Position numbers and translations under genes: made by a program. The notes under the pieces are model-generated. The model saw only the letters and a program-made list of their open reading frames with translations. It was not told where the DNA came from and searched no databases. From Coemansia sp. RSA 922 (Eukaryota > Kickxellomycota > Kickxellomycetes > Kickxellales > Kickxellaceae), in the NCBI GenBank assembly GCA_027577415.1, contig JANBQS010000593.1, positions 1-14,952 of the forward strand: a DNA stretch of 14,952 nucleotides. The letters run 5' to 3'. Positions 1 through 7,099 of the stretch are shown in pieces. Within the stretch, counting starts at the first letter, position 1; the number at the start of each line of letters is the position of its first letter.

Positions 1-2235
1 GCTAAGGCGCGCATAGGACTGGCTAGACGCATTGGCGTGGCCCTTGTACTTGCGCTCGAGCTGTCGCGCAGCAGGCAGAAACATGCGCAGGCGCGAGTCG
101 TTCGACGACACCAGCAGGCGATCAGGCAATGTGGGAGAAGCGCAGGCCGATGCGAATCCCGTGATCTTGCTGCCATGGGCATTCCTTCCCCGCGACGATC
201 GCGCGTGCATGCGGCCCTGGACCGCCAGACCGTCTGTGGAGTAAAACACGCACATGCCGCGGTACGTGCCCGCCACAATGCGGTCGGCGCGGGGGCTGGT
301 GAAGGCCACCGCTGTGACCATCTGCGCGTCGGGGAGTTTTGTCCAATGACGCACGCCGCGCGCCGGAATGTCCCACAGCCTCAGGCGACAGTCCAGCGAC
401 CCTGAGATGAACAGCCGGTCGTCGCGGGGACTGAATGCCACTGACGTCACAATGTCGCGGTGGCGGAACGTGCACAGACACTCTGGCCGGTGCGGATGCC
501 ATAGTCGCACGGTGCGGTCGGCCGACGCCGATAACAGGAAGCCGTTCTTGGACCATGACAGCGACAGAACATCTGCCGAGTGCCCCACGTATGATCTGAA
601 TGGCACCGGCTCCAGCAGCTCGTAAGCGTGCATCGGGTGCAGGCTCTGTGTTTGGCTCAGGTTCTGACTCAGGTCGCCGGACGACGCAGCTGCTGGCTGA
701 TCCGACATGTGTGCGAGCGCAGGCTGCCCAACTGAGAACGACCGCGTGTGCTTGGATCCTCCAGCTCCACCTTTGGCAATAGGAGCCGAATTTGTAAATG
801 GCGCGTTATCTGACCCAGCACTCAAGGGCTGCTGCTGCTGTTGCTGATGTATGGTTGGCGGCAACGCAGCAGCGGCAAGCGTCGACGTGGCAGCATTGGC
901 CTGCTCGCGGGCGTAGGCATGAATACGCCATATTCTTACAACGCCGTCCTGCCCGCCAGCCGCCAAGTACCTGCCACACACGCTGAATTCCATCGCCCAC
1001 ACGGCCGAGCCCGGACCTTTTGCTGGGCCGGCATTAATGCCTCTGCGCACGCTGCCTGCAGCCTGCTTTCCAGCCGGACTCGCAGATGACGCCTCGTCGT
1101 AGATTGCTGGCGATATTTCCTGAGCCAAGAACACACGCCACAGCACGCGGCGCTTGACACGCTTAGTGCGAGGCGCAATGAAGCGCCATGCATCGACTGC
1201 GTGTGTCTTTGAGTCTTTGCGCTGGCTGGCCGCTGCTGCCTGGTATCCCTCAGCCGCATCAACAGCATCGCCGCCATCCTCGTCGTCGGTTGCTTCGGAC
1301 GATGACCCTGACGACGAATCTTCCGCCACGTCAGCGCTAGCTGATCGCCGCCGCACGCCAGCTGCGTCTGTCACCGGTGCGTTCAGCTGCGGCGCTTTGC
1401 TCATGCGGCGCATGTACCGCCTCCGCTCCTCAGCGCCCGGCCTGAACTGCAGCCCCGTGCGCTGAGCGACGTTGCGCGATACTGGGTCGCCCCTAGCTCC
1501 ACCCGCCTGGCCATCACCGCCCCCAGCGCCACTGTCAATGGCCCCGGCAGCACTGCTGTCCCCATCGCCGCCGGCAGGGAAGCGCAACATGCGGCTGAAC
1601 ATTGTCTTTGTTGGTGTTGGTGGCCGGTTGCTCTCGGGATTGTCAGCGTTGGCGTCAGCCAAGCAGTGCTCGTCCAGGTCTGCTGCCACCGACGTCCCCG
1701 CTGACGGCACCTGTAGAACCATCGGCCCAGCCAACAGCGAGTCTGGCGTCTGCGGCAAGTCGCTCTGCGCTGCGAGCTCAGTGCCGCCAATTGGACTCAG
1801 CCTCGCATTGCTGCTGCTCGAGTCGTCGTCGCTTTTGGCTGGCGTCGGCGCCTTGCTATCGCGCGCGCTGCCCAGTGGATTGACGTAGCTGACTATGTTG
1901 TATACTCCGCCCACGACATTGGCCAGCCCGCCCCCCACCGCTTCAGTGACTCTGTTCTTCATTACGTGTGGCACTATAGAGATCCGGTCTACTGAGTCTT
2001 GCTGTGTCTTGTCCAGTCGCCGCGGATGTGTAGTGAACGCCCCGGGAAACTCCACTGCAGATGGGGTGCGTGTGACTGGATGGCTGCCATCTCGCAGGTG
2101 TAGTCGCGAAGACCCAGACCCATCGCTTGTATGCGTGCCGCTCCTACTCGTCACCACTTCCAATGAGCCCGCTCCATTGCTCGTACCGCCGGTGTTGGCG
2201 CTGGTACCAGTTGCCTTGTTTTTAGTAGAGGCCAT
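1..2235 (-). CDS. WDR44/YMR102C-like WD40-repeat protein (3' end beyond window)
   Basis: An open frame of 745 codons runs from the ATG at 2235 to the window edge with no stop; an in-frame TAG two codons upstream fixes the start. Residues 1-400 are low-complexity (Ser, Gly, Ala, acidic DDEDGGD near 318) and probably disordered. WD40 blades begin near 412 (VWAMEFS...GGQDGVVRIW) and continue near 550 (GHSADVLSLSWSKNGFLLS), 590 (DIVTSVAFSPRDDRLFISG), 640 and 690 (HGSKITG...LLVSSNDSRLR). A 110-residue insert with a Q6 run separates the first two blades. The phrases SWSKNGFLLSAS, RPECLC, SGSLDCRLRLW and SSRGRNAHGSKITG are hallmarks of the family containing human WDR44 (a Rab11 effector) and the poorly characterised yeast proteins Ymr102c and Dgr2. 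Membrane-trafficking function is inferred from WDR44 only. The C-terminal blades lie outside the window. Confidence 0.88.
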   Translation of the reverse strand, partial: MASTKNKATGTSANTGGTSNGAGSLEVVTSRSGTHTSDGSGSSRLHLRDGSHPVTRTPSAVEFPGAFTTHPRRLDKTQQDSVDRISIVPHVMKNRVTEAVGGGLANVVGGVYNIVSYVNPLGSARDSKAPTPAKSDDDSSSSNARLSPIGGTELAAQSDLPQTPDSLLAGPMVLQVPSAGTSVAADLDEHCLADANADNPESNRPPTPTKTMFSRMLRFPAGGDGDSSAAGAIDSGAGGGDGQAGGARGDPVSRNVAQRTGLQFRPGAEERRRYMRRMSKAPQLNAPVTDAAGVRRRSASADVAEDSSSGSSSEATDDEDGGDAVDAAEGYQAAAASQRKDSKTHAVDAWRFIAPRTKRVKRRVLWRVFLAQEISPAIYDEASSASPAGKQAAGSVRRGINAGPAKGPGSAVWAMEFSVCGRYLAAGGQDGVVRIWRIHAYAREQANAATSTLAAAALPPTIHQQQQQQPLSAGSDNAPFTNSAPIAKGGAGGSKHTRSFSVGQPALAHMSDQPAAASSGDLSQNLSQTQSLHPMHAYELLEPVPFRSYVGHSADVLSLSWSKNGFLLSASADRTVRLWHPHRPECLCTFRHRDIVTSVAFSPRDDRLFISGSLDCRLRLWDIPARGVRHWTKLPDAQMVTAVAFTSPRADRIVAGTYRGMCVFYSTDGLAVQGRMHARSSRGRNAHGSKITGFASACASPTLPDRLLVSSNDSRLRMFLPAARQLERKYKGHANASSQSYARLS

Positions 2236-2796
2236 ATTCTATGCCCTGGCTTGGCCACCCTGAATTAGCAGGAAAAATAAAAATAGAAAAAAAAAAGGTG
2301 TTGTTGAATTAACAATAATAAATATTACAAAGCGAAAAAAAAGAGGGAAAAGATGAAAAAAAAAAAAAGGCATGCACGACGCTCGTGCGAGGAAGGACTA
2401 TAAAGCCAAGACGATGCTGTAGAAAGTCGATTTTCGACATTTTTAACCGGATAGAATATTTTGCAAACGGACAACCGCGAGCTACGCCCGAGATCACCAA
2501 AACACATACCTTTTACCGAACAATCTCCGTTTGTCCTGAGCTATTTTTACAAGCGGCGACCGTTCCGGAGCCGTCAATCTATTATTCCGTTCCCGGGTCC
2601 AGATGCAGCACATTATTCCGGGGCTGTGTTCCGCAATGCTCCAACTAGACCCGTCTTTAAGATCGTCCTACGCGCAATAATCATCGGCCCCAAAGCCTTT
2701 TCCGCCCTCGAGCAGAGCTGACGCTAAGCCTGACGTGCCTTTGCTGGAAATCGTCGGCCATTATAAACGACTGTTTTGTCATGCATATTCTCTTAT

Positions 2797-3092
2797 CAAG
2801 ATCACACACATATCCTTAAGAAGCTCTGGTTTGGTGGTGCCATTTCAATCCTCGGCAGTATTCACGTAGATGACTTTGTGTGGGTCGGATACAAGAGTGC
2901 TGATCTCTGTTGTTTATAAGGTGGTCCACAAAGTTACTTCCAGTGTATGTGGAAGTGGATACAAGTGCACCGATCCAGGGTTTCTAGACATTATCTGAAA
3001 AAGACAGCAAAGGAGTTTATCGATTCTCTATGACGACGCCAACGCCTGTTAATCCGCCCACTTGTGACGTGAAACAATTTCTTGATAAATTA
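2797..3092 (+). pseudogene. Tc1/mariner-type (DD34E) transposase remnant
   Basis: One plus-strand frame reads FGGAISILGSI then VWVGYKSADLCCL before a TAA at 2917-2919. These positions parallel the FGGGSxMVWGCI and IxGxxxADLY segments of fungal Tc1-like transposases. The same frame continues to FQ...VHRSRVSRHYLKK and EFIDS, matching the FQQDNxPxHxSR and YLxxxxxxxxDWP region. After a shift at about 3030 the next frame gives TPVNPPTCDVKQFLDKL, where the family has SPDLNPIExxWxxLKxxL. The distance between the second catalytic Asp position and the NPIE position fits the DD34E spacing within two or three residues. The Asp and Glu are themselves lost (Met and Thr here), an in-frame stop and a frameshift are present, and no terminal repeats were found. 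So this is a dead fragment if the assignment is right. The match was made by eye and is degenerate. Confidence 0.45.
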
Positions 3093-3130
3093 ATCGCAAT
3101 AATTAGCACTTATTGTTTCAAACACGGCAC

Positions 3131-3152
3131 TTTTTTTTTTTTTTTTTTTTTT
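3131..3152. repeat. T22 homopolymer run
   Basis: Twenty-two consecutive T residues lie about 40 nt past the transposase-like remnant and 89 nt before the ATG of the coiled-coil gene. It could be a nucleosome-depleting promoter tract or, read on the minus strand, an old poly(A) tail. Its exact length may be uncertain in assembly. Confidence 0.9.
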
Positions 3153-3240
3153 GGCCTCGCCACTCTGGAGGGGTTTGTTGACGAAATAACTTTATCGACT
3201 TTTTTCACTCGGACTTTTAAATATAATTTTTTTTTTACTA

Positions 3241-4848
3241 ATGGACGACTCTTACATTTCAAGTAAGTTTTTCCATATTCATTCTCATTCTCTTTATTTG
3301 CACGACACTAACTTTTTCTGGTGTTATATCTACATTAGCCATCGACTCTATTGACAGCGTCGATGACCTGCGTGCACAACTACGAGACACGACGACACGA
3401 CTCCAAAGCGCTGCTCGGATAGGCATAGACCTAGCGACACAGAACCAGGCACTAACGACCAAACTAAATGACCTTGCACAGGAGCAAGAAGACTTGCGTC
3501 GGCGGCTGGATCTTGTTGAGCGAGACCGCCGATGGATGCAAGACCAGTCATTGCGCGTCGACCAAGTACGCGCCTCACTCAACGACCTTCTGGCTAAAGC
3601 AGATAGCAACAGGAATAGACACGTTGCTATGGACTCGCGTATTGACGGGCTGGGTGCCTCGATGGCTAAACTGCGCGACGAGGTCGATGAGCAAGCCCAT
3701 GCGCTGGACTCGGTCGCGTCGGTGCGCAAATGGGCAGGCGAGTTTTCTGCTATCCAGCGAGCACTAGGTACGTTTGCTAAGCAGGCCTTTCAAGCTGCAC
3801 TGTAAAGGTAGGTACTAACTTTTTTTGTATTTTGTCTCGTGTAGCTGACGCGCAGGGTGCTATTTCTAGCCAAGGGCTGCGCTTGAGCGAGCTGTCTGAG
3901 AGCATAACAAAATGCGAGTCCCGACGCCGCACGCACGCCACGGAAACATCGCGAGTACTGTCAGACTTGGACTGTCGTGCCAGCAGCGCCGAGTCCTCGC
4001 AGCGCGAGTTCCAGGCGCAGATGGACTGGGTGGCATCGCACCAGCGAGAGCTCCAGGATTCACTGCAGAGCGTAATTCAGGAGTACAATACCATGCTCAA
4101 CGAGCACGAGCAAGCCATTCGCATCCTGGGAGACAGCCACGCAGTGCTCGAGTCGCAGGTGGCATTGCCACAGACGCCCAATTCGCGCGCCTATGAGCTG
4201 CATACTCCCGTGTCGCTGCGCAACTCTAGAGCCGGCGAGAACTTGCTCACGCCTGCTAGTTCCGCGCCAAACACTGGGCGCCGAAAGCCTCGCGCTGCTG
4301 CTTTGCCCATAGAGAGCATTGCGACGCAGGCCAGCGATGACAACGACCACTATTTGGGCTCGCTTGCGTCACCCACCACTTTGGCACATCACAAAGGCGT
4401 GGCTGCTGGCAAGCGCGACTCGGGCTTGGGCGCAGCTCCACCATTGCGCGGCGAGGTTCTGGGCGATATATTTGCCAACGACAACATGATGCACAACGAG
4501 GGACTGGAAAGCATCGATGAGCTCCCAGCGTCGGCCTTACTGCGCAAGGCTGCCTCGGTGGCTGGAGCCCCCAGCGCCAGTGGCAGCCGGTCCAGGTCGC
4601 GACCGCGGCAGCGCGTCAGCAGCTTCTCTCGCATAGCAGCGCCAACGTCGCCGACGAGGGCAGCGGCTGGTGGGCTGAGCACAATTCTGTCGTCCTCTGC
4701 ACATGTCGGCGTGGGCTGGGGCAACTACTGGGAAGCGCGCAGACACCGCCTGCAATTTGACATTCAAAAGCGCCTTGCCATGTCAGCATCAGCTATCAGC
4801 AACATGTCGAGTGCGGAGCAAAAGGACGAGTTGGGCATTGAAGACTAG
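3241..4848 (+). CDS. Coiled-coil protein of unknown function, three exons
   Basis: Exons 3241-3262, 3339-3767 and 3845-4848 join in frame to give 484 residues, stop TAG at 4846-4848. Both introns have GTAAGT or GTACGT donors, CACTAAC or TACTAAC branch sites and TAG acceptors, and both fall in phase 1. The product begins MDDSYIST followed by an acidic IDSIDSVDD. Residues about 18-265 are Leu/Ala/Gln/Glu/Arg-rich with heptad character, so a long coiled coil is likely. Residues about 270-435 are Ser/Ala/Pro-rich with SRSRSRPRQR and SPTR stretches and look disordered and phosphorylatable. Near the C-terminus, residues 441-463 (starting GWGNYWEARRHR, then LQFDIQKRLAM) are well-formed and amphipathic and look like a conserved docking segment. 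There is no signal peptide or membrane span. I do not recognise the family; a cytoskeletal, spindle or scaffold role would fit the architecture but is only inference. Confidence 0.85.
3263..3338 (+). other. Intron 1 of the coiled-coil gene (76 nt)
   Basis: The donor is GTAAGT at 3263, the branch-like CACTAAC is at 3306-3312 and the acceptor TAG ends at 3338. It splits a Thr codon after only 22 coding nucleotides. Without removal the frame closes quickly. Confidence 0.85.
3768..3844 (+). other. Intron 2 of the coiled-coil gene (77 nt)
   Basis: The donor is GTACGT at 3768, TACTAAC is at 3813-3819 and the acceptor TAG ends at 3844. Read through, exon 2 stops at TAA about 3803-3805. Splicing restores the frame as A-L-A-D-A-Q and keeps the coiled coil continuous. 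The exon 3 frame has no ATG near its start, which also argues for splicing. Confidence 0.87.
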
Positions 4849-4858
4849 TATGGAGTGT

Positions 4859-5083
4859 TTATTCTGTAGATGGCAAAGTAAATGTGGTTTCTACACTGTC
4901 TTTCTGTGTGGCGTACGGCGGATTTAGCTCTGGGTGGCGGTGATAGTAGTTGTGTTGGCCAAATATTCCCTCGTGCTTCATGCGAAGCGCCAGTCGCCGC
5001 CGGATTTTACCGGGATGGCCGCTTGCCGTGGTAGCCAGGACAACACACAGGAGCAAGGCAAATATAGTTAATGTCGCCTTCAT
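4859..5083 (-). CDS. Small secreted protein candidate, 74 aa
   Basis: The ATG at 5083 opens a 74-codon frame ending in TAA at 4859-4861. Residues 1-22 form a textbook signal peptide: one Lys, a hydrophobic core rich in Leu/Val/Ala, then TTASG as the likely cleavage region. The mature part of about 52 residues starts HPGKIRRR and is basic at first, then His/Tyr/Asn-rich (QHNYYHRHPELNPPY), with an acidic-to-polar tail ending LPSTE. It has no cysteine, so it is not a disulfide-rich effector or defensin. The KIRRR stretch could be a Kex2-type processing site. Upstream, the sense strand is strongly pyrimidine-rich (about 5096-5152), the same leader type as the neighbouring genes. It lies tail-to-tail with the coiled-coil gene, with only 10 nt between stops. 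No family is recognised; a chance open frame cannot be excluded. Confidence 0.55.
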   Translation of the reverse strand: MKATLTIFALLLCVVLATTASGHPGKIRRRLALRMKHEGIFGQHNYYHRHPELNPPYATQKDSVETTFTLPSTE

Positions 5084-5245
5084 AGTGTTAGTATTAGGAA
5101 AAGAACAGAAAAAGAAAAAGTGGATAGAGAGAGAAGAGAAAAAAGGATGTGGAAAACGGTTTTCCGTCCTAGAATTCGTTGGGGGGTGTTGCTTATCAGT
5201 TCGTTTTTTTTTTGGCGATCGATTAATGAAGAATTCTCTGCAGGA

Positions 5246-6457
5246 CTATCTGATGATGGCCTGCACAAATTGCTCAATAGGCTTGATAAACCATATACGC
5301 GGCGGAAGGCCCGTGAGAAAGCCCAAATGTCCGCCATGAGGTACAAGGGCCAGGGCGATACTCGGGTTGGCTGTAAATTTGGCTACAGGTATGCCCTGCG
5401 GGGGCGTGATTCTGTCATCCAGCGAGTTTATAGCCAAGAACGGGATAGAAATATCGTCGACATAAGCGACACATCCTGATCGCTCGTAGTACTCTGCGAG
5501 GTTCTTGTATCCGCTAATTTTGACCATGAGTTCCTCCTCGAGCTCCCACAGGCGTTTCGCTCCGTTGATTCGGGTCATATCCAGGGCCCAGGTGGGGTCG
5601 GCAGTGAGATGCTCGGCACGCTTGATGGCGCGCATTAGAGTGCGCATAACAGCCGGCTGAAACACATAGTTGTTCAGCAGGTTGCTCTGGTTAATAGCGT
5701 CGCTCGACACTTTAATATCGAATGGACAGCACACAGCCACGGCACATGATAGAGTGCACGAGGTGGCTTCTTCGCCAATATACTTTGTCAGTACGTTGGC
5801 GCCCATCGAAAAGCCAATGCCTATTAGTTTGCTGTCGGGGTTGGCGGTGCGTACGTGGTGGACTATGGCGCGCAAATCGTCAGTAAACCCAGAGTCGTAA
5901 GGTCGCGGAGACGTAATTGGCGTGCGTGCTGTTCCTCGGTGGTTGACTACTACTACGCGGAACCCACTGTCTTTAAACTTTGTGACTAGTGATTTGGCCA
6001 TAGCGCGGATATGGTGCTCCTGCGATGAGCCGCCCACTCCCGACAACAATAGTGCAATTGGACCCTTGCCCTCGACGCTTGGACACCAGTCGAGCGACAC
6101 TGTAGCGCCGTCTTTCATTATGAGCATGTTTCGCTCATAGGATACGTCGCTGTTGCGGTCGCAGAGCCTGATGCGCATAGTTGCGTAGATGGTCTGCAAA
6201 AGCCCAGTAGCTAGGTAGGGTGTGGGGACCATGAATGCTCGCCGTGGGTCAGTCAGCGACGGACATTCAGCGTACAGGACATCGCGCAAAGTTACCATGC
6301 CCTCGTCAGTGGTCTGCCGTACGACAACAGAGGTTTTGGCATCAGCTACTATTACCTTTACACGGCAGCCGTCAATGTAGCGGCGGCAGCTGTAGTACCC
6401 ACCCATGCCCAGGGCAACCAGGCCAAGGGCGCCAGTCGGACTCAAAAGCTCGAGCAT
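5246..6457 (-). CDS. Alpha/beta hydrolase, YheT/ABHD1-3/Eht1-Eeb1 family
   Basis: The ATG at 6457 gives 403 residues; the frame is open a few codons further upstream but without an earlier ATG. A hydrophobic stretch at about residues 7-20 suggests an N-terminal membrane anchor. The hydrolase fold follows: an oxyanion-region motif SGVGGSSQEHHIR near 139, VVNHRG near 170, the nucleophile elbow GFSMG with Ser217, an acid in NSLDDRITP (Asp347 or Asp348) and the catalytic His in HGGHLGF (His377). The HGGHLGF signature and overall length are characteristic of the family with bacterial YheT, human ABHD1/ABHD3 (ABHD3 is a phospholipase) and yeast Eht1, Eeb1 and Ymr210w (medium-chain acyl-CoA:alcohol acyltransferase/esterase or monoacylglycerol lipase activity). 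Which of these substrates applies cannot be decided here. It shares a 322-nt divergent promoter region with the Tim13 gene. Confidence 0.92.
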   Translation of the reverse strand: MLELLSPTGALGLVALGMGGYYSCRRYIDGCRVKVIVADAKTSVVVRQTTDEGMVTLRDVLYAECPSLTDPRRAFMVPTPYLATGLLQTIYATMRIRLCDRNSDVSYERNMLIMKDGATVSLDWCPSVEGKGPIALLLSGVGGSSQEHHIRAMAKSLVTKFKDSGFRVVVVNHRGTARTPITSPRPYDSGFTDDLRAIVHHVRTANPDSKLIGIGFSMGANVLTKYIGEEATSCTLSCAVAVCCPFDIKVSSDAINQSNLLNNYVFQPAVMRTLMRAIKRAEHLTADPTWALDMTRINGAKRLWELEEELMVKISGYKNLAEYYERSGCVAYVDDISIPFLAINSLDDRITPPQGIPVAKFTANPSIALALVPHGGHLGFLTGLPPRIWFIKPIEQFVQAIIR

Positions 6458-6779
6458 ATTTCGCAATAAAAATAAAAATAAAATAAAAAATATACAGGAT
6501 AAAGAAACAAGGCCCGTAGTAGGCTAAAGAGAAAAAAGAGAGTTTAAATCCTAATGCTAGCGCCATGCGTATATCTTTAAATATAGTGCACTAGCACCAT
6601 TGGGTTTTTTTTCTTTGAACGCCTCATGTACAATGTGCACCAGAGGACCTCGCGACTTTAGTACAACCCACACGTGTACGGGTTTCAACATTTAATCCCT
6701 TTGATCGATCGAGATCATATGGATAAGCTTTTTTTTATCTCTATTTTTGCGAATTTTTACTATTTATTTTTTTTTGAGA
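6458..6779. promoter_or_regulatory. Divergent promoter region between the hydrolase and Tim13 genes
   Basis: These 322 nt contain no gene. Both ends are T-rich in the direction of their own gene (6465-6500 on the minus strand, 6728-6777 on the plus strand). AT-rich stretches at about 6568-6590 could serve as initiation regions. A palindromic ACACGTGT at 6670-6677 includes the E-box CACGTG (6671-6676), the site type used by fungal bHLH factors of the Cbf1/Pho4 class. Use of this site is an inference. Confidence 0.5.
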
Positions 6780-7061
6780 ATGAGCAGCTTTGGCGGATTC
6801 AATTCAGCGGCGAGCACACCTGGCGTGGCGCGCAAGGAAGACGTAATGCAGCAGGTCAAGCAGGAGCTGGCGCTGGCAAATGCGCAGGAACTAATCAACA
6901 GCATCAATAAGCAGTGCTACAAAATGTGCATTCCCAGCCCAGGCACGTCGCTGAGCAGCTCGGAGCAGGCCAGCCTGTCACGGTGCATGGACAAGTACCT
7001 GGCCAGCTGGGACACAGTGTCGCGGGCGTACGTGGCACGGGTGACTCAGGAAAACCACTAG
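6780..7061 (+). CDS. TIM13: Mitochondrial small Tim chaperone Tim13, one conserved Cys replaced
   Basis: The 93-residue product has the length and pattern of Tim13, which with Tim8 forms the hexameric intermembrane-space chaperone that escorts hydrophobic precursors to the TIM22 complex. Residues 20-45 (DVMQQVKQELALANAQEL then INSINKQ) and 76-88 (SWDTVSRAYVARV) match Tim13 closely. The first CX3C is intact (Cys46, Cys50). In the second motif only Cys69 remains: position 65, where family members have Cys, is Ser (codon AGC at 6972-6974, one base from TGC). The outer Cys46-Cys69 disulfide can form, but the inner pair would leave Cys50 unpaired. The ATG at 6780 was chosen because upstream is a T-rich leader and the homologous part begins soon after. 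Its stop lies 38 nt from the convergent Pex1 stop. Confidence 0.92.
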   Translation: MSSFGGFNSAASTPGVARKEDVMQQVKQELALANAQELINSINKQCYKMCIPSPGTSLSSSEQASLSRCMDKYLASWDTVSRAYVARVTQENH

Positions 7062-7099
7062 GAATTTATCGTTAAAATACACTATATATTTACTTATTT
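7062..7099. terminator. Shared 3' region of convergent Tim13 and Pex1 genes
   Basis: Only 38 nt separate the two stop codons. The stretch is AT-rich on both strands (TTAAAATACACTATATATTT), so it may supply polyadenylation signals in both directions. The two mRNAs probably overlap at their 3' ends. No precise cleavage site can be named. Confidence 0.4.

Larger units (their letters stand above)
2236..3240. other. Intergenic region, 1005 nt, between divergent genes
   Basis: This separates the divergently transcribed WDR44-like gene and the coiled-coil gene. The left end (about 2274-2368) is A-rich on the plus strand, giving the WDR44-like gene a T-rich leader. About 2385-2740 shows open frames but nothing recognisable. 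About 2797-3092 holds a decayed transposase-like fragment, listed separately. A T22 run at 3131-3152 and further T-rich sequence to 3236 precede the downstream ATG. No intact gene or RNA gene was seen. Confidence 0.7.

Noticed and set aside
122..2263. Many open frames on both strands within 1-2263.
   Set aside because: They overlap the continuous 745-codon WD40 frame and have no recognisable motifs; they are by-products of its GC-rich codons.
2385..2721. Two overlapping plus-strand frames (86-87 codons) upstream of the transposase-like remnant, considered as its N-terminal part.
   Set aside because: Neither contains a helix-turn-helix or first catalytic Asp region recognisable as Tc1-like.
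2936..2956. ACTTCC...GGAAGT hairpin and nearby GGATACAAG repeats.
   Set aside because: The stem is only six pairs and the repeats are short and imperfect; the region is better explained as decayed transposase coding sequence.
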